The notes beneath the pieces are model-generated. The model was not told the DNA's origin and made no database searches. It saw only the letters and a program-made list of their open reading frames with translations. From the NCBI GenBank assembly GCA_028869595.1, contig JAGWRU010000108.1, forward strand, positions 1 to 62,619: a stretch of 62,619 bases of DNA, in the 5' to 3' direction. The position numbers and the translations under genes were made by a program. Source of the DNA: Rhodospirillales bacterium (GTDB lineage: Bacteria > Pseudomonadota > Alphaproteobacteria > Acetobacterales > Acetobacteraceae). Positions 43,661 to 51,948 of this stretch are shown piece after piece. Every line of letters starts with the position of its first letter. Within the stretch, counting starts at the first letter, position 1.

Positions 43661-44737
43661 ATGAAGAATTCCATCGGGCGCCGCGCCGTGCTGGCCGGCT
43701 CGGCCGGGCTGCTGGCCGCGCCGCTGATCGCGCGTCACGCCGGGGCTGCCGGGCTGCGCACCATCCGCTTCGGCATCGGCCTGAAAGCCATGAGCGCCAT
43801 CGTCATCAACACGGTGATCGGCGAGGAGCTGGGCTACAACAAAGCGGAAGGCCTAATCGTCAAGCCGATGGCGCTGGGCAACAACACCAATGTGCAGCTG
43901 GCGCTAGATCGCGGCGACATCGATATCGGCATCGGCGTGCCGTCCTTTCAGATGCCGCTGCTGGCCAAGGGCGAGTGGCAGCGCGACGTCAATTTCTACG
44001 AATATACCTACCCGTACAAATGGGACATCGCGGTCAAGCCGGGTTCGCCGATCCATTCCTATGGCGCGCTGAAGGGCAAGAAGATCGGCGTGTCCGATTT
44101 CGGCGCGACCGATTATCCGGTGACCAAAAGCGTGCTGCGCTCGATCGGTCTCGATCCGGACAAGGACGTGAAATGGATCGCGGTCGGCAATGGCGTGCCG
44201 GCCGGGGTGGCGCTGGAACGCGGCGATATCGATGCGCTGGCCTATTACGATGCCGGTTTCGGTCAGATCGAGGCCGCCGGGATCAAGCTTGCCTATCTGC
44301 CGCGCCCGAAAAACCTGCCGATGGTGGGCGGGCAGTTCCTGATGGCGCCGCGCAGCATGCTGGCCAAGGAGCGGGAGACGCTGATCGGCTTCGGGCGGGG
44401 GATCTGCAAATCCTCCCAGTATATTCTGGCCAGTCCCGAGGCAGGGGCGCGCGCCTTTCTGAAAATGTATCCCGAGACGGCACCGCGCGGGGCGAGCGAG
44501 GCGCAGGCGGTGGCGGCGATCATGCACACGATCGGCCGGCGCATCAAACTCTACCGCCCGCCTTATGCGGGGGCGAAGATGGGCAGCATCAACCCGGCGG
44601 AATTCATCGCCGAGGCGAAGCTCGATCAGTTGAAAATCGGCTTGGTGGCCTCGCTGTACACCAACGCGCTGATCGATCCGATCAACCATTTCGATCTGGC
44701 GGCGGTGCAGAAAGCGGCGAAGGCGGCCGGTGGCTGA
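43661..44737 (+). CDS. ABC transporter substrate-binding protein, NMT1/SsuA-like
   Basis: A 358-residue periplasmic binding protein. A Tat-like signal is present (GRRAVLAGSAGLLAA) with cleavage near RHAGA-AG. The body follows the NMT1/SsuA pattern: NTVIGEELGYNKAEGL, VQLALDRGDIDIGIG, LKGKKIGVSDFGATDYP and GDIDALAYYDAGF. The ligands of this family are small anions, sulfonates or aromatic and pyrimidine precursors. A GGGAGGAAG ribosome-binding site precedes ATG 43661. Its end overlaps the SDR gene by 8 bases. Confidence 0.9.
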   Translation: MKNSIGRRAVLAGSAGLLAAPLIARHAGAAGLRTIRFGIGLKAMSAIVINTVIGEELGYNKAEGLIVKPMALGNNTNVQLALDRGDIDIGIGVPSFQMPLLAKGEWQRDVNFYEYTYPYKWDIAVKPGSPIHSYGALKGKKIGVSDFGATDYPVTKSVLRSIGLDPDKDVKWIAVGNGVPAGVALERGDIDALAYYDAGFGQIEAAGIKLAYLPRPKNLPMVGGQFLMAPRSMLAKERETLIGFGRGICKSSQYILASPEAGARAFLKMYPETAPRGASEAQAVAAIMHTIGRRIKLYRPPYAGAKMGSINPAEFIAEAKLDQLKIGLVASLYTNALIDPINHFDLAAVQKAAKAAGG

Positions 44738-45437
44738 GCCGCGCCCCAGCCCCGGGCCGGCACCCCGCCACGCCGTCGTGACCGGGGCTGCCTCCGGCAT
44801 CGGGGCGGCGATCGCCGCGCGGCTGCTGGCGGCGGGCTGGCGCGTCACCGGGCTGGATCGGGCGGCGCCGGCGGCGCTGCCCGAGGGCCTCGATCTGCGC
44901 CGCCTCGATCTGACCGATGGCGCGGCGACGCGCGCCATGGCGGCGCGTCTTCAGGGAGCCGATGCGCTGGTGCATGCGGCCGGCATGTTGCGGGTCGGGC
45001 GTCTGGGCGAAGACGATGGCGACGATGGCGCGGCGATGTGGCGCCTGCATGTCGAGGCGGCCTCGGTGCTGGCCGGGGTGCTGGCCCCGGCCATGGCGGC
45101 AGGCGGGCGCATCCTGCTGATCGGCAGCCGCACCGCGCAGGGCGCGGCGGGGCGCGCGCAGTACGCGGCCAGCAAGGCGGCACTGGTAGCTTTGGCGCGG
45201 TCCTGGGCGGCGGAATTGGCCGGACGCGGCATCACCGCCAATGTCATCGCCCCGGCCGCGACCGATACGCCGATGCTGCGCGATCCGGCCCGCGCCGGGC
45301 TCGCCCCGCGCCTGCCGCCGATCGGCCGCTTTGTCCAGCCCGAGGAGGTGGCGGCGCTGGCCGCCTTCCTGTTGTCGGCCGAGGCCGCGGCGATCACCGG
45401 CCAGCAGATCGTGATCTGCGGCGGTGCCTCGCTATAG
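44730..45437 (+). CDS. Short-chain dehydrogenase/reductase
   Basis: A 235-residue classical SDR with VVTGAASGIGAAIAARLL (cofactor), LVHAAGMLRVG (NAG-like), the catalytic Ser in LLIGSRTAQG and the catalytic Tyr-Lys in QYAASKAALVA; GQQIVICGGASL closes the sheet. It overlaps the binding-protein gene by 8 bases and is the last gene of the IclR-associated unit. A role in oxidising or reducing the imported compound is inferred from context only. Confidence 0.9.
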   Translation: MAEPRPSPGPAPRHAVVTGAASGIGAAIAARLLAAGWRVTGLDRAAPAALPEGLDLRRLDLTDGAATRAMAARLQGADALVHAAGMLRVGRLGEDDGDDGAAMWRLHVEAASVLAGVLAPAMAAGGRILLIGSRTAQGAAGRAQYAASKAALVALARSWAAELAGRGITANVIAPAATDTPMLRDPARAGLAPRLPPIGRFVQPEEVAALAAFLLSAEAAAITGQQIVICGGASL

Positions 45438-45451
45438 AGCCTCCGACGCGA

Positions 45452-46732
45452 TTACAGCAGCCCCGCGCCGGAGAAGCCGCCGAATACGCCCAGCCCGCAG
45501 GTCGCGATGCTGACCGCCAGCACCAGCGCGTAATACCAGCCGCGCAGGCGCTGCCCGGCCGGCAGGGTGCGCCGCGACAGCGCGATCAGGAAGCCCAGCA
45601 CCATCGGCAGCAGCAGCGCATTCATCACCTGCACGCCGATATTGAGCGAGACCAGATCCGGCCATTCCGCCACCACCACCGCGCCGCCGAGAACACACAG
45701 CGCGTAGACGCCGTAGAACCAGCGCGCTTCGAAGGGGCGGTATTCCAGCGAACGGCGATAGCCTGTCACCTCGCCCAGCCCCCAGGCGAAGGCCAAAGAG
45801 CAGACGATGGCCGCCACCATCCCCGCGCCGAGCACACCGAGGCCGAACACCAGATTACCCATCTGCGTGCCCAGGAACGGCGTCAGCGCCTTGGCCATAT
45901 CGCCCACCGTATTCAGCGTGGCATCCGGATGCGCCCGTCCGATGGTCGCCGCGCAGGCGATCAGCACGGCGGCCATCACCAGCTGGGTGATGATCGCGCC
46001 GATGGCCGTATCCCAGCGCGCGGCGGTGAAATGCTCCGGCCCCAGCCGCTTATCGGCGATCGCCGATTGCTGGTAGAAAATCATCCACGGCATCACCACC
46101 GCGCCGATATTCGCCGCCGCCAGATACAGATAATCCTTGTCGGCATAGGGGATATCGAGGCTGCCCGAGAGCAGGGCGCGCGGATCGGGATGCGCGGTCC
46201 AGGCGACGAAGAAGAAGGCCAGCTCGAACAGGCCGATGACGATCGCCGCCCGCTCCACCCGGCGATACGATCCGGTGATCACCACCACCAGCAGGGCGAC
46301 GGCGGCGATCGGCAGGGTGATCAGGCGGGAGACGCCATACAGCTCCCCCACCCCCGCCACGCCGGAGAATTCGGTCAGCAGCGCCCCCACCGTGGCGACG
46401 CCCAGCCCGGCGGCGGACAGCCAGGCCCAGCCGGGGCCGAACGTGTCGCGGATCAGCTCGCCATGGCCGCGCCCGGTGAAGATGCCCAGCCGCACCGTCA
46501 ACTCCTGGACGATGAACAGGATGGGGATCAGCACGAATTGCAGGGCGAGCAGGCGATAGCCCCATTGCACCCCGCTCTGCCCGGCGGTGATGACGCTGCC
46601 GACATCGGTATCGGCCAGCATCACCACCAGGCCGGGGCCGAATACCGCGATCGCCATGCCCAGCCGGCCGCGTCCGCCGCGCACCTTGCCGCCTTGCGCC
46701 GCCGGCATGGCCGCGTGCGTGCCGTCATCCAT
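45452..46732 (-). CDS. NRAMP family divalent-metal transporter-like protein
   Basis: A 426-residue integral membrane protein with about eleven hydrophobic segments in the LeuT-like NRAMP fold. The TM1 metal motif, DPGN in Mn/Fe transporters, reads DVGS here (Asp43-Ser46) in [15 protein letters not shown]. The TM6 MPH motif reads MPW (214-216) in [14 protein letters not shown]. The conserved Asp and Met remain. These changes resemble NRAMP-related proteins with altered ion choice, so Mn/Fe uptake should not be assumed. ATG 46732 follows AAGGTGG; an in-frame start at 46774 is possible. It converges on the SDR gene. Confidence 0.87.
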   Translation of the reverse strand: MDDGTHAAMPAAQGGKVRGGRGRLGMAIAVFGPGLVVMLADTDVGSVITAGQSGVQWGYRLLALQFVLIPILFIVQELTVRLGIFTGRGHGELIRDTFGPGWAWLSAAGLGVATVGALLTEFSGVAGVGELYGVSRLITLPIAAVALLVVVITGSYRRVERAAIVIGLFELAFFFVAWTAHPDPRALLSGSLDIPYADKDYLYLAAANIGAVVMPWMIFYQQSAIADKRLGPEHFTAARWDTAIGAIITQLVMAAVLIACAATIGRAHPDATLNTVGDMAKALTPFLGTQMGNLVFGLGVLGAGMVAAIVCSLAFAWGLGEVTGYRRSLEYRPFEARWFYGVYALCVLGGAVVVAEWPDLVSLNIGVQVMNALLLPMVLGFLIALSRRTLPAGQRLRGWYYALVLAVSIATCGLGVFGGFSGAGLL

Positions 46733-46889
46733 GGAGCCACCTTGCGCCGCGCCGGGCGCGCCAGAGTGCCGCAAGCCGATGGTTGTTGCGAGTGGTTCGC
46801 AAATTCTGACCCGGGAGGTAGGCGTCCACCCCGGTTCTTGTCAATGCGTCGGCTTGCGCCTGCCGCGCGGCTCTGAGAGAAACCGCTTC

Positions 46890-48248
46890 ATGCCCGCATT
46901 CCGCCCCGTGCTGCACCTGCATAACAGCCTGACCCGGCGGAAGGAGGTCTTCGCGCCCGCCGATCCGGCCCATGTGCGGATGTATGTCTGCGGGCCGACG
47001 GTCTATGACCTGGCCCATCTCGGCAATGCCCGCCCGGTGGTGGTGTTCGACGTGCTCGCGCGCTTGCTGCGCCGGCTGTATCCGCGCCTGACCTATGTCC
47101 GCAACATCACCGACGTCGACGACAAGATCAACGCGCGGGCCAGCGAGACCGGCGAGCCGATCGCCGCGATCACCGCCCGCACCACGGCGGATTTCCATGC
47201 CGATATGGCGGCGCTGGGCGCCCTGGCGCCGGATATCGAGCCGCGCGCCACCGCACATATCCCCGAAATGCTCGACCTGATCGCCCGGCTGATCGCCGGC
47301 GGGCATGCCTATGCGGCGGACGGGCATGTCCTGTTCGCGGTGGCGAGCGATCCGCAATACGGCAGCCTGTCGGGGCGCAGCCGGGAAGAATTGCTGGCCG
47401 GGGCGCGCATCGATGTCGCGCCCTATAAGCGCGATCCGGGCGATTTCGTGCTGTGGAAGCCCTCGCCGCCGGAATTGCCGGGCTGGGACAGCCCCTATGG
47501 GCGCGGCCGGCCGGGCTGGCATATCGAGTGCAGCGCCATGTCCTGGCGCTATCTGGGCGAGGAATTCGACATCCATGGCGGCGGCGCGGATCTGATCTTT
47601 CCCCATCATGAGAACGAGATGGCGCAGAGCTGCTGCGCCTTTCCCGGCAGCCGTTTCGCCCGGCTGTGGATGCATAACGGCATGTTGCTGGTGAACGGGG
47701 AGAAAATGTCCAAGAGCCTGGGCAATTTCCTGACCGTGCGCGACGTGCTGGACCGCGCGCCCGCCGAGGCGGCGCGGCTGCTGCTGCTCTCGGCGCAGTA
47801 TCGCAGTGCGCTCGATTTCACCGATGCGGGGCTTGCCGAGGCGCGGCGCACGCTGGATCGCTTCTACCGCGCGCTGGAACGCCACCCCGATGCGGCGGCG
47901 GGCGATGTGCCGGCCCCGGTGCTGGCGGCTTTGTGCGATGACCTCAATACGCCGGCGGCGCTCGCCGCGATGCATGCGCTGGCCGATGCGGCGCTGGCCG
48001 GCGATGCGCCGGCGGCCTCCGCGCTGAAAGCGTCCGGTGCGGCGCTGGGGCTGCTTTCCCAATCCCCCGCCGCCTGGTTCCAGGGCGGTGCGGCGGATGG
48101 CGCGCGGATCGAGGCGGCGATCGCCGAACGTCTGGCCGCGCGCAAGGCCCGCGATTTCGCCCGTGCGGACGCGATCCGCGCCGCGCTCGCGGCCGAGGGG
48201 GTGGTATTGGAAGACGGACCTTCCGGCACCACCTGGCGGCGGGGCTAG
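46890..48248 (+). CDS. cysS: Cysteinyl-tRNA synthetase
   Basis: A 452-residue class I synthetase charging tRNA-Cys. Seen are [18 protein letters not shown] (zinc Cys and the HIGH-equivalent), [18 protein letters not shown] (zinc Cys), [17 protein letters not shown] and the KMSKS loop in [12 protein letters not shown]. The length is slightly short but complete. ATG 46890 places [12 protein letters not shown] at the start as in the family. trmJ follows after 2 bases. Confidence 0.95.
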   Translation: MPAFRPVLHLHNSLTRRKEVFAPADPAHVRMYVCGPTVYDLAHLGNARPVVVFDVLARLLRRLYPRLTYVRNITDVDDKINARASETGEPIAAITARTTADFHADMAALGALAPDIEPRATAHIPEMLDLIARLIAGGHAYAADGHVLFAVASDPQYGSLSGRSREELLAGARIDVAPYKRDPGDFVLWKPSPPELPGWDSPYGRGRPGWHIECSAMSWRYLGEEFDIHGGGADLIFPHHENEMAQSCCAFPGSRFARLWMHNGMLLVNGEKMSKSLGNFLTVRDVLDRAPAEAARLLLLSAQYRSALDFTDAGLAEARRTLDRFYRALERHPDAAAGDVPAPVLAALCDDLNTPAALAAMHALADAALAGDAPAASALKASGAALGLLSQSPAAWFQGGAADGARIEAAIAERLAARKARDFARADAIRAALAAEGVVLEDGPSGTTWRRG

Positions 48249-48250
48249 CG

Positions 48251-49057
48251 ATGACCGGTCGCGATGGCGGCGCGCCGCTCGCGCCGATCGGCAATGCCCC
48301 GGTAGTCATTTTGGTGCGCCCGCAAATGGCCGAGAATATCGGCGCCACGGCACGCGCCATGGCCAATGGCGGGCTGTTTCACCTTCGCCTCGTGGCGCCG
48401 CGCGATGGCTGGCCGCAGGACAAGGCCTGGCGCACCGCCTCGGGGGCGGATCGCATCCTGGAAGCGGCGCAGGTGTTCGACAGCGTGGCGGCGGCGACCG
48501 CCGATCTGACGCATGTCTTCGCCACCTGCCCGCGGCCGCGCCATGTCGTGAAGCCGGTGCTGACGGCGCGCGGCGCGGCGGCGGAATTACGGGTGATCGC
48601 CGCGCGCGGCCTGGCCTCGGGCATTCTGTTCGGCCCGGAACGCGCCGGCCTCGATAATGACGACATGGCGGCGGCGGATGCGCTGGTGCGGTTTCCGCTC
48701 AATCCCGCCTTCATGTCGCTCAATCTCGGCCAGGCGGTGCTGGTCATGGCCTATGAATGGTGGATGGCCGAGGATCAGACCCTGCCCCGCATGCTCGCCA
48801 CGCATGAAGGCAAGGTCGCGAACAAGGCGGCGCTGGACGGCTTCCTCGATCACCTGGTCCGCGAACTCGACGCCAGCGGCTTTCTGCGCAATGTCGAAAA
48901 GCGGGCCGGGATGGTGCGCAATATCCGCCATTATTTTCAGCGCGGCGAACCGACGGAGCAGGAATTGCGCACCCTGCACGGCATCGTGACGGAGCTGGTC
49001 ACCGGGCGCGGGCGCAGCGGGGCGGGCGGCGATAAGGCGGGGCGGGAGAAGCCATAG
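48251..49057 (+). CDS. trmJ: tRNA (cytidine/uridine-2'-O-)-methyltransferase TrmJ-like
   Basis: A 268-residue SPOUT methyltransferase. The first part has VVILVRPQMAENIGATARAM; the SAM-binding knot is GILFGPERAGLDNDD and NPAFMSLNLGQAVLVMAYEW. The C-terminal helical extension (GFLDHLVRELDASGFL and onwards) is that of TrmJ, which modifies position 32 of tRNAs, rather than TrmL or TrmH. It is 2 bases after cysS, so the pair likely forms a tRNA-related transcript. Confidence 0.88.
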   Translation: MTGRDGGAPLAPIGNAPVVILVRPQMAENIGATARAMANGGLFHLRLVAPRDGWPQDKAWRTASGADRILEAAQVFDSVAAATADLTHVFATCPRPRHVVKPVLTARGAAAELRVIAARGLASGILFGPERAGLDNDDMAAADALVRFPLNPAFMSLNLGQAVLVMAYEWWMAEDQTLPRMLATHEGKVANKAALDGFLDHLVRELDASGFLRNVEKRAGMVRNIRHYFQRGEPTEQELRTLHGIVTELVTGRGRSGAGGDKAGREKP

Positions 49058-49136
49058 CGCGGCGCCGGCTTGACCTTCCCATGCGGCAACCGCCACCTCG
49101 TTTCGCATGACCGGGCGCTTGGAGCAGGAGCGGGCA

Positions 49137-50612
49137 ATGGCATTGGCACGGCGGCATTTTCTCGGCGGCGCGGCGCTGCTGGCGGTCGGATCGGCGGCGC
49201 CGGCGCAGGCCGGCGTGGTCGCATCGCGCCGGCTGACCGCGCTGAGCCGCACGCTGGAGGTCAATGGCCGCGCCGCGCGCGTGTTCGGCCTGCTCGGCCC
49301 CGACGGGACGCAGGGCCTGACGCTCGACCCCGGGGAGCGGTTTCGCGTGCGGCTGGAAAACCGCCTCGCGGTGCGCAGCATCATCCATTGGCATGGCCAG
49401 ACCCCGCCGGTGCGCCAGGACGGGGTGGCCGAAACCGGGCTGGAGGCGCTGATCCCCCCCGGTGGCGCGCAGGAATACGATTTCGCGCCGCGTTCCGGCA
49501 CGTACTGGATGCACTCCCATGCCGGCATGCAGGAACAGCAATTGCTGGCCGCCCCCCTGATCATGCGCGATCGCGCCGATCTGCATGCGGATATGCAGGA
49601 GGTCGTGCTGATGCTGCATGATTTCACCTTCCGCGACCCGGCGGAGATCCTCGCCGGGCTGCGCGGCATGGGGAAGATGGCCGGGGCGGACCAGGGGATG
49701 GCCATGGGCGGCATGGCGATGCCAGGAATGTCGATGTCCGGCATGTCGATGCCGGGCATGGCGATGGACGGGACGGCGAAGCCGGGCGCGGCGGACCTCA
49801 ATGATGTCGCCTTCGATGCCTATCTGGCCAATGACCGCACGCTGGCCGACCCGGCGGTGATCCGGGTGGAGAAAGCCGGGCAGGTGCGCTTGCGCATCAT
49901 CAACGGCGCGGCGGCGACGGCGTTCTGGATCGATCTTGGCGGGCTGGCGGGGCAGGTGGTGGCGGCGGATGGCGATCCGGTGCACCCGCTTGCCGCCCGG
50001 CTGCTGCCGCTGGCCGAGGCCCAGCGCCTGGACGTGCTGCTGCGCATTCCCGCCAGCGGCGGGGCATTCCCCATCCTCGCCCTGCGGGAGGGGGCGCTGG
50101 AACGCACCGGCATCGTGCTGGCCACCGCCGGGGCGCGGATCGCGCATCTACCCGCGACGGCCGCGACGCCGGCGCCGCAAGTCGATCTGTCGCTGGAAGC
50201 CCGCCTGCGCGCCGCTATGCCGCTGGCCGCGCAACCAGCCAGGGTTCAGCGCGTGACGCTGACCGGATCGATGATGGGGTTTCACTGGGGCATCGATGGC
50301 CGGGAATGGCCACAGCACAGGCCGATCCTGGTGGAGCCGGGCAGCCGCGTGGCGTTCGATCTGGTCAACCGCACCGGAATGGCCCATCCGATGCACCTGC
50401 ATGGGCATCGCTTCCAGGTGATCGGCCTGGGCGGGCAGGCGCTGGCCGGGGCGCTGCGCGATACGGTGCTGGTGCCGGCGCACGCCACGGTGCGGATCGC
50501 CTTCGATGCCGACAATCCCGGGCGCTGGCTGTTTCACTGCCATAACCTCTATCACATGGCGGCCGGCATGATGACGGAGGTGGCCTATCGCGGCTTTCGC
50601 GACGGGGTGTGA
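49137..50612 (+). CDS. Multicopper oxidase, CopA/CueO-like, Tat-exported
   Basis: A 491-residue periplasmic oxidase coupling substrate (Cu(I) or phenol) oxidation to O2 reduction. A twin-arginine signal (ARRHFLGGAALL) opens it. All four copper-ligand motifs are seen: HWHG (84), HSH (126), HPMHLHGH (417-424) and HCHNLYHMAAGM (467-478), including the type-1 Cys468 and axial Met478. A Met-rich insert (178-210, twelve Met) is typical of enzymes handling Cu(I). GCAGGAGCGGG precedes ATG 49137. No copB or copper regulator is adjacent. Confidence 0.92.
   Translation: MALARRHFLGGAALLAVGSAAPAQAGVVASRRLTALSRTLEVNGRAARVFGLLGPDGTQGLTLDPGERFRVRLENRLAVRSIIHWHGQTPPVRQDGVAETGLEALIPPGGAQEYDFAPRSGTYWMHSHAGMQEQQLLAAPLIMRDRADLHADMQEVVLMLHDFTFRDPAEILAGLRGMGKMAGADQGMAMGGMAMPGMSMSGMSMPGMAMDGTAKPGAADLNDVAFDAYLANDRTLADPAVIRVEKAGQVRLRIINGAAATAFWIDLGGLAGQVVAADGDPVHPLAARLLPLAEAQRLDVLLRIPASGGAFPILALREGALERTGIVLATAGARIAHLPATAATPAPQVDLSLEARLRAAMPLAAQPARVQRVTLTGSMMGFHWGIDGREWPQHRPILVEPGSRVAFDLVNRTGMAHPMHLHGHRFQVIGLGGQALAGALRDTVLVPAHATVRIAFDADNPGRWLFHCHNLYHMAAGMMTEVAYRGFRDGV
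49668..49766 (+). repeat. Met-rich tandem repeat region within the multicopper oxidase gene
   Basis: Codons 178-210 contain twelve Met residues in 33, arranged as degenerate repeats of Gly-Met-(Ser/Ala)-Met-Pro. The DNA shows repeated GGCATG-(T/G)CGATG units. Such inserts bind Cu(I) in CueO and CopA, and the repeat could vary in length between strains. Confidence 0.75.
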
Positions 50613-50712
50613 CGCGCGTGATGCTCGAAGGCGAAATCGCTGCAGGCCCGAATCACGCGCGCAAATAAAGAGCAACAGCGGGTTGGGCGCGCGCATGCGA
50701 ATCCATGCCGCT

Positions 50713-50922
50713 CTAATCCGCGCCCAGCTTGCGGGCCAGGCGGCGCGCCTGCAGCCAGCCGGGCAGCGCGGCAAGCGGCGCGCCCGGCAGCATGATCAGG
50801 AAGCCGAGATGCACGCCGTTGACGATCATCGCAAGCCCGATGCCCAACAGCATGCCGCCGGTCAGGGCGCCCCAGACGCCCGCGGAAATGCCCAGCATCA
50901 CGATCTCGCCGCGCTTGATCAT
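50713..50922 (-). CDS. Small membrane protein, unknown function
   Basis: A 69-residue protein starting MIKRGEIVML with two adjacent hydrophobic segments (about residues 7-45) and a basic, cytoplasm-like tail (LQARRLARKLG). No family was recognised. ATG 50922 has no obvious ribosome-binding site; a longer in-frame start at 50988 would overlap the rpsD promoter region. It is divergent from rpsD. The 100 bases between it and the multicopper oxidase gene show nothing notable. Confidence 0.5.
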   Translation of the reverse strand: MIKRGEIVMLGISAGVWGALTGGMLLGIGLAMIVNGVHLGFLIMLPGAPLAALPGWLQARRLARKLGAD

Positions 50923-50950
50923 GCCGGATGGGTAAGGGAGAGGGGGTGGT

Positions 50951-50979
50951 TTGACAAGCCGCCCCCCCACCCCTATTAG
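50951..50979 (+). promoter_or_regulatory. Sigma-70-type promoter of rpsD
   Basis: TTGACA (50951-50956) and TATTAG (50974-50979) are spaced by exactly 17 bases, about 160 bases upstream of rpsD. The long leader to 51138 could hold S4 autoregulatory structure, but I did not identify a clear one. Confidence 0.6.
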
Positions 50980-51137
50980 GCCGGCCATTGCCGGGAACGT
51001 GGACGTACCCTTGCCCCCGAACCGGGGAACCGCAACGGGTGCGCGCCCGCCGCTTGGACCCCATTCCGGGGCGATCCTTGCGGCCTACTGGTGCAACAAG
51101 CCGGAACCTGCCGGTGTAGAAGTAAAGGATACCGCGC

Positions 51138-51752
51138 ATGACCAAGCGCGTCGAAAGCAAGTACAAGATCAATCGCCGCCTCGGTGTCAATCTGTGGGGC
51201 CGGGCGAAATCACCTCTCAGCAAGCGCGAATACGGCCCCGGCCAGCATGGCCAGCGCCGCAAGAAGCCCAGCGACTTCGGCGTGCAGCTGATGGCCAAGC
51301 AGAAGCTGAAGGGCTATTACGGCAATATTACAGAACGTCAGTTCCGCAAGTATTACGAGGAAGCCGTGCGCCGCAAAGGCGACACCTCGGAAAACCTGAT
51401 CGACCTGCTGGAGCGTCGTCTGGACGCAGTGGTCTATCGCCTGAAATTCGCGATCACCCCCTTCGCCGCGCGCCAGTTCGTCAACCATGGCCATGTCCAG
51501 GTGAACGGGCGGCGGGTGAACATCGCCTCCTTCCTCGTGCGCGATAATGACGTGATCGAGGTCAAGGAGAAGTCGAAGCAGCTCGCCGTTCTGCTGGATG
51601 CGACGCAGAGCGCCGAACGCGACGTGCCGGAATATCTGGAAGTCGATCATCGCGCCATGAAGGGCCGCTTCCTGCGCGCGCCGAAGCTCTCCGATGTGCC
51701 CTATCCGGTGCAGATGGAGCCGAATCTCGTCGTCGAATTCTACTCCCGCTAA
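51138..51752 (+). CDS. rpsD: 30S ribosomal protein S4
   Basis: A 204-residue primary 16S rRNA-binding protein that also regulates its own synthesis in many bacteria. It begins [20 protein letters not shown], then [10 protein letters not shown], the S4 RNA-binding domain core [28 protein letters not shown], and ends in [10 protein letters not shown]. The N-terminus lacks zinc-binding cysteines (the C-minus form). It is transcribed alone from its own promoter, not in the alpha operon. AAAGGAT precedes the ATG. Confidence 0.97.
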   Translation: MTKRVESKYKINRRLGVNLWGRAKSPLSKREYGPGQHGQRRKKPSDFGVQLMAKQKLKGYYGNITERQFRKYYEEAVRRKGDTSENLIDLLERRLDAVVYRLKFAITPFAARQFVNHGHVQVNGRRVNIASFLVRDNDVIEVKEKSKQLAVLLDATQSAERDVPEYLEVDHRAMKGRFLRAPKLSDVPYPVQMEPNLVVEFYSR

Positions 51753-51899
51753 AACCTGCCCGCGCGGGCGTTGGGGTGGTCATCCGACGGCGATTTCCTG
51801 TGCTCCGGTGCTCGGAAATCATCGCCGGGTGGCGGGCTGAGCCCCGCCTCTGACTCACCCGAACGCCCGCGCGAACAGGTTTTGATGAACCTGTTCGCG
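51751..51899 (+). promoter_or_regulatory. Nested, alternative RNA hairpins between rpsD and prfC
   Basis: Arm A (51751-51777), beginning at the rpsD stop, pairs with arm B (about 51857-51883) over 27 positions with 3 mismatches. The core CGCGCGGGCGTT is perfect. Arm B also forms a perfect 12-bp stem with arm C: CGCGAACAGGTT (51870-51881), loop TTGATG, AACCTGTTCGCG (51888-51899). A-B and B-C pairing exclude each other. Between A and B are smaller hairpins (GATTTCC 51792-51798 with GGAAATC 51814-51820; GGCGGG 51831-51836 with CCCGCC 51843-51848). No T-run follows the B-C stem. Confidence 0.6.
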
Positions 51900-51948
51900 T
51901 GTCGATTGCCATTTCTCGGCGACGAACGGCATGCCTGAGGGCGTTGCA

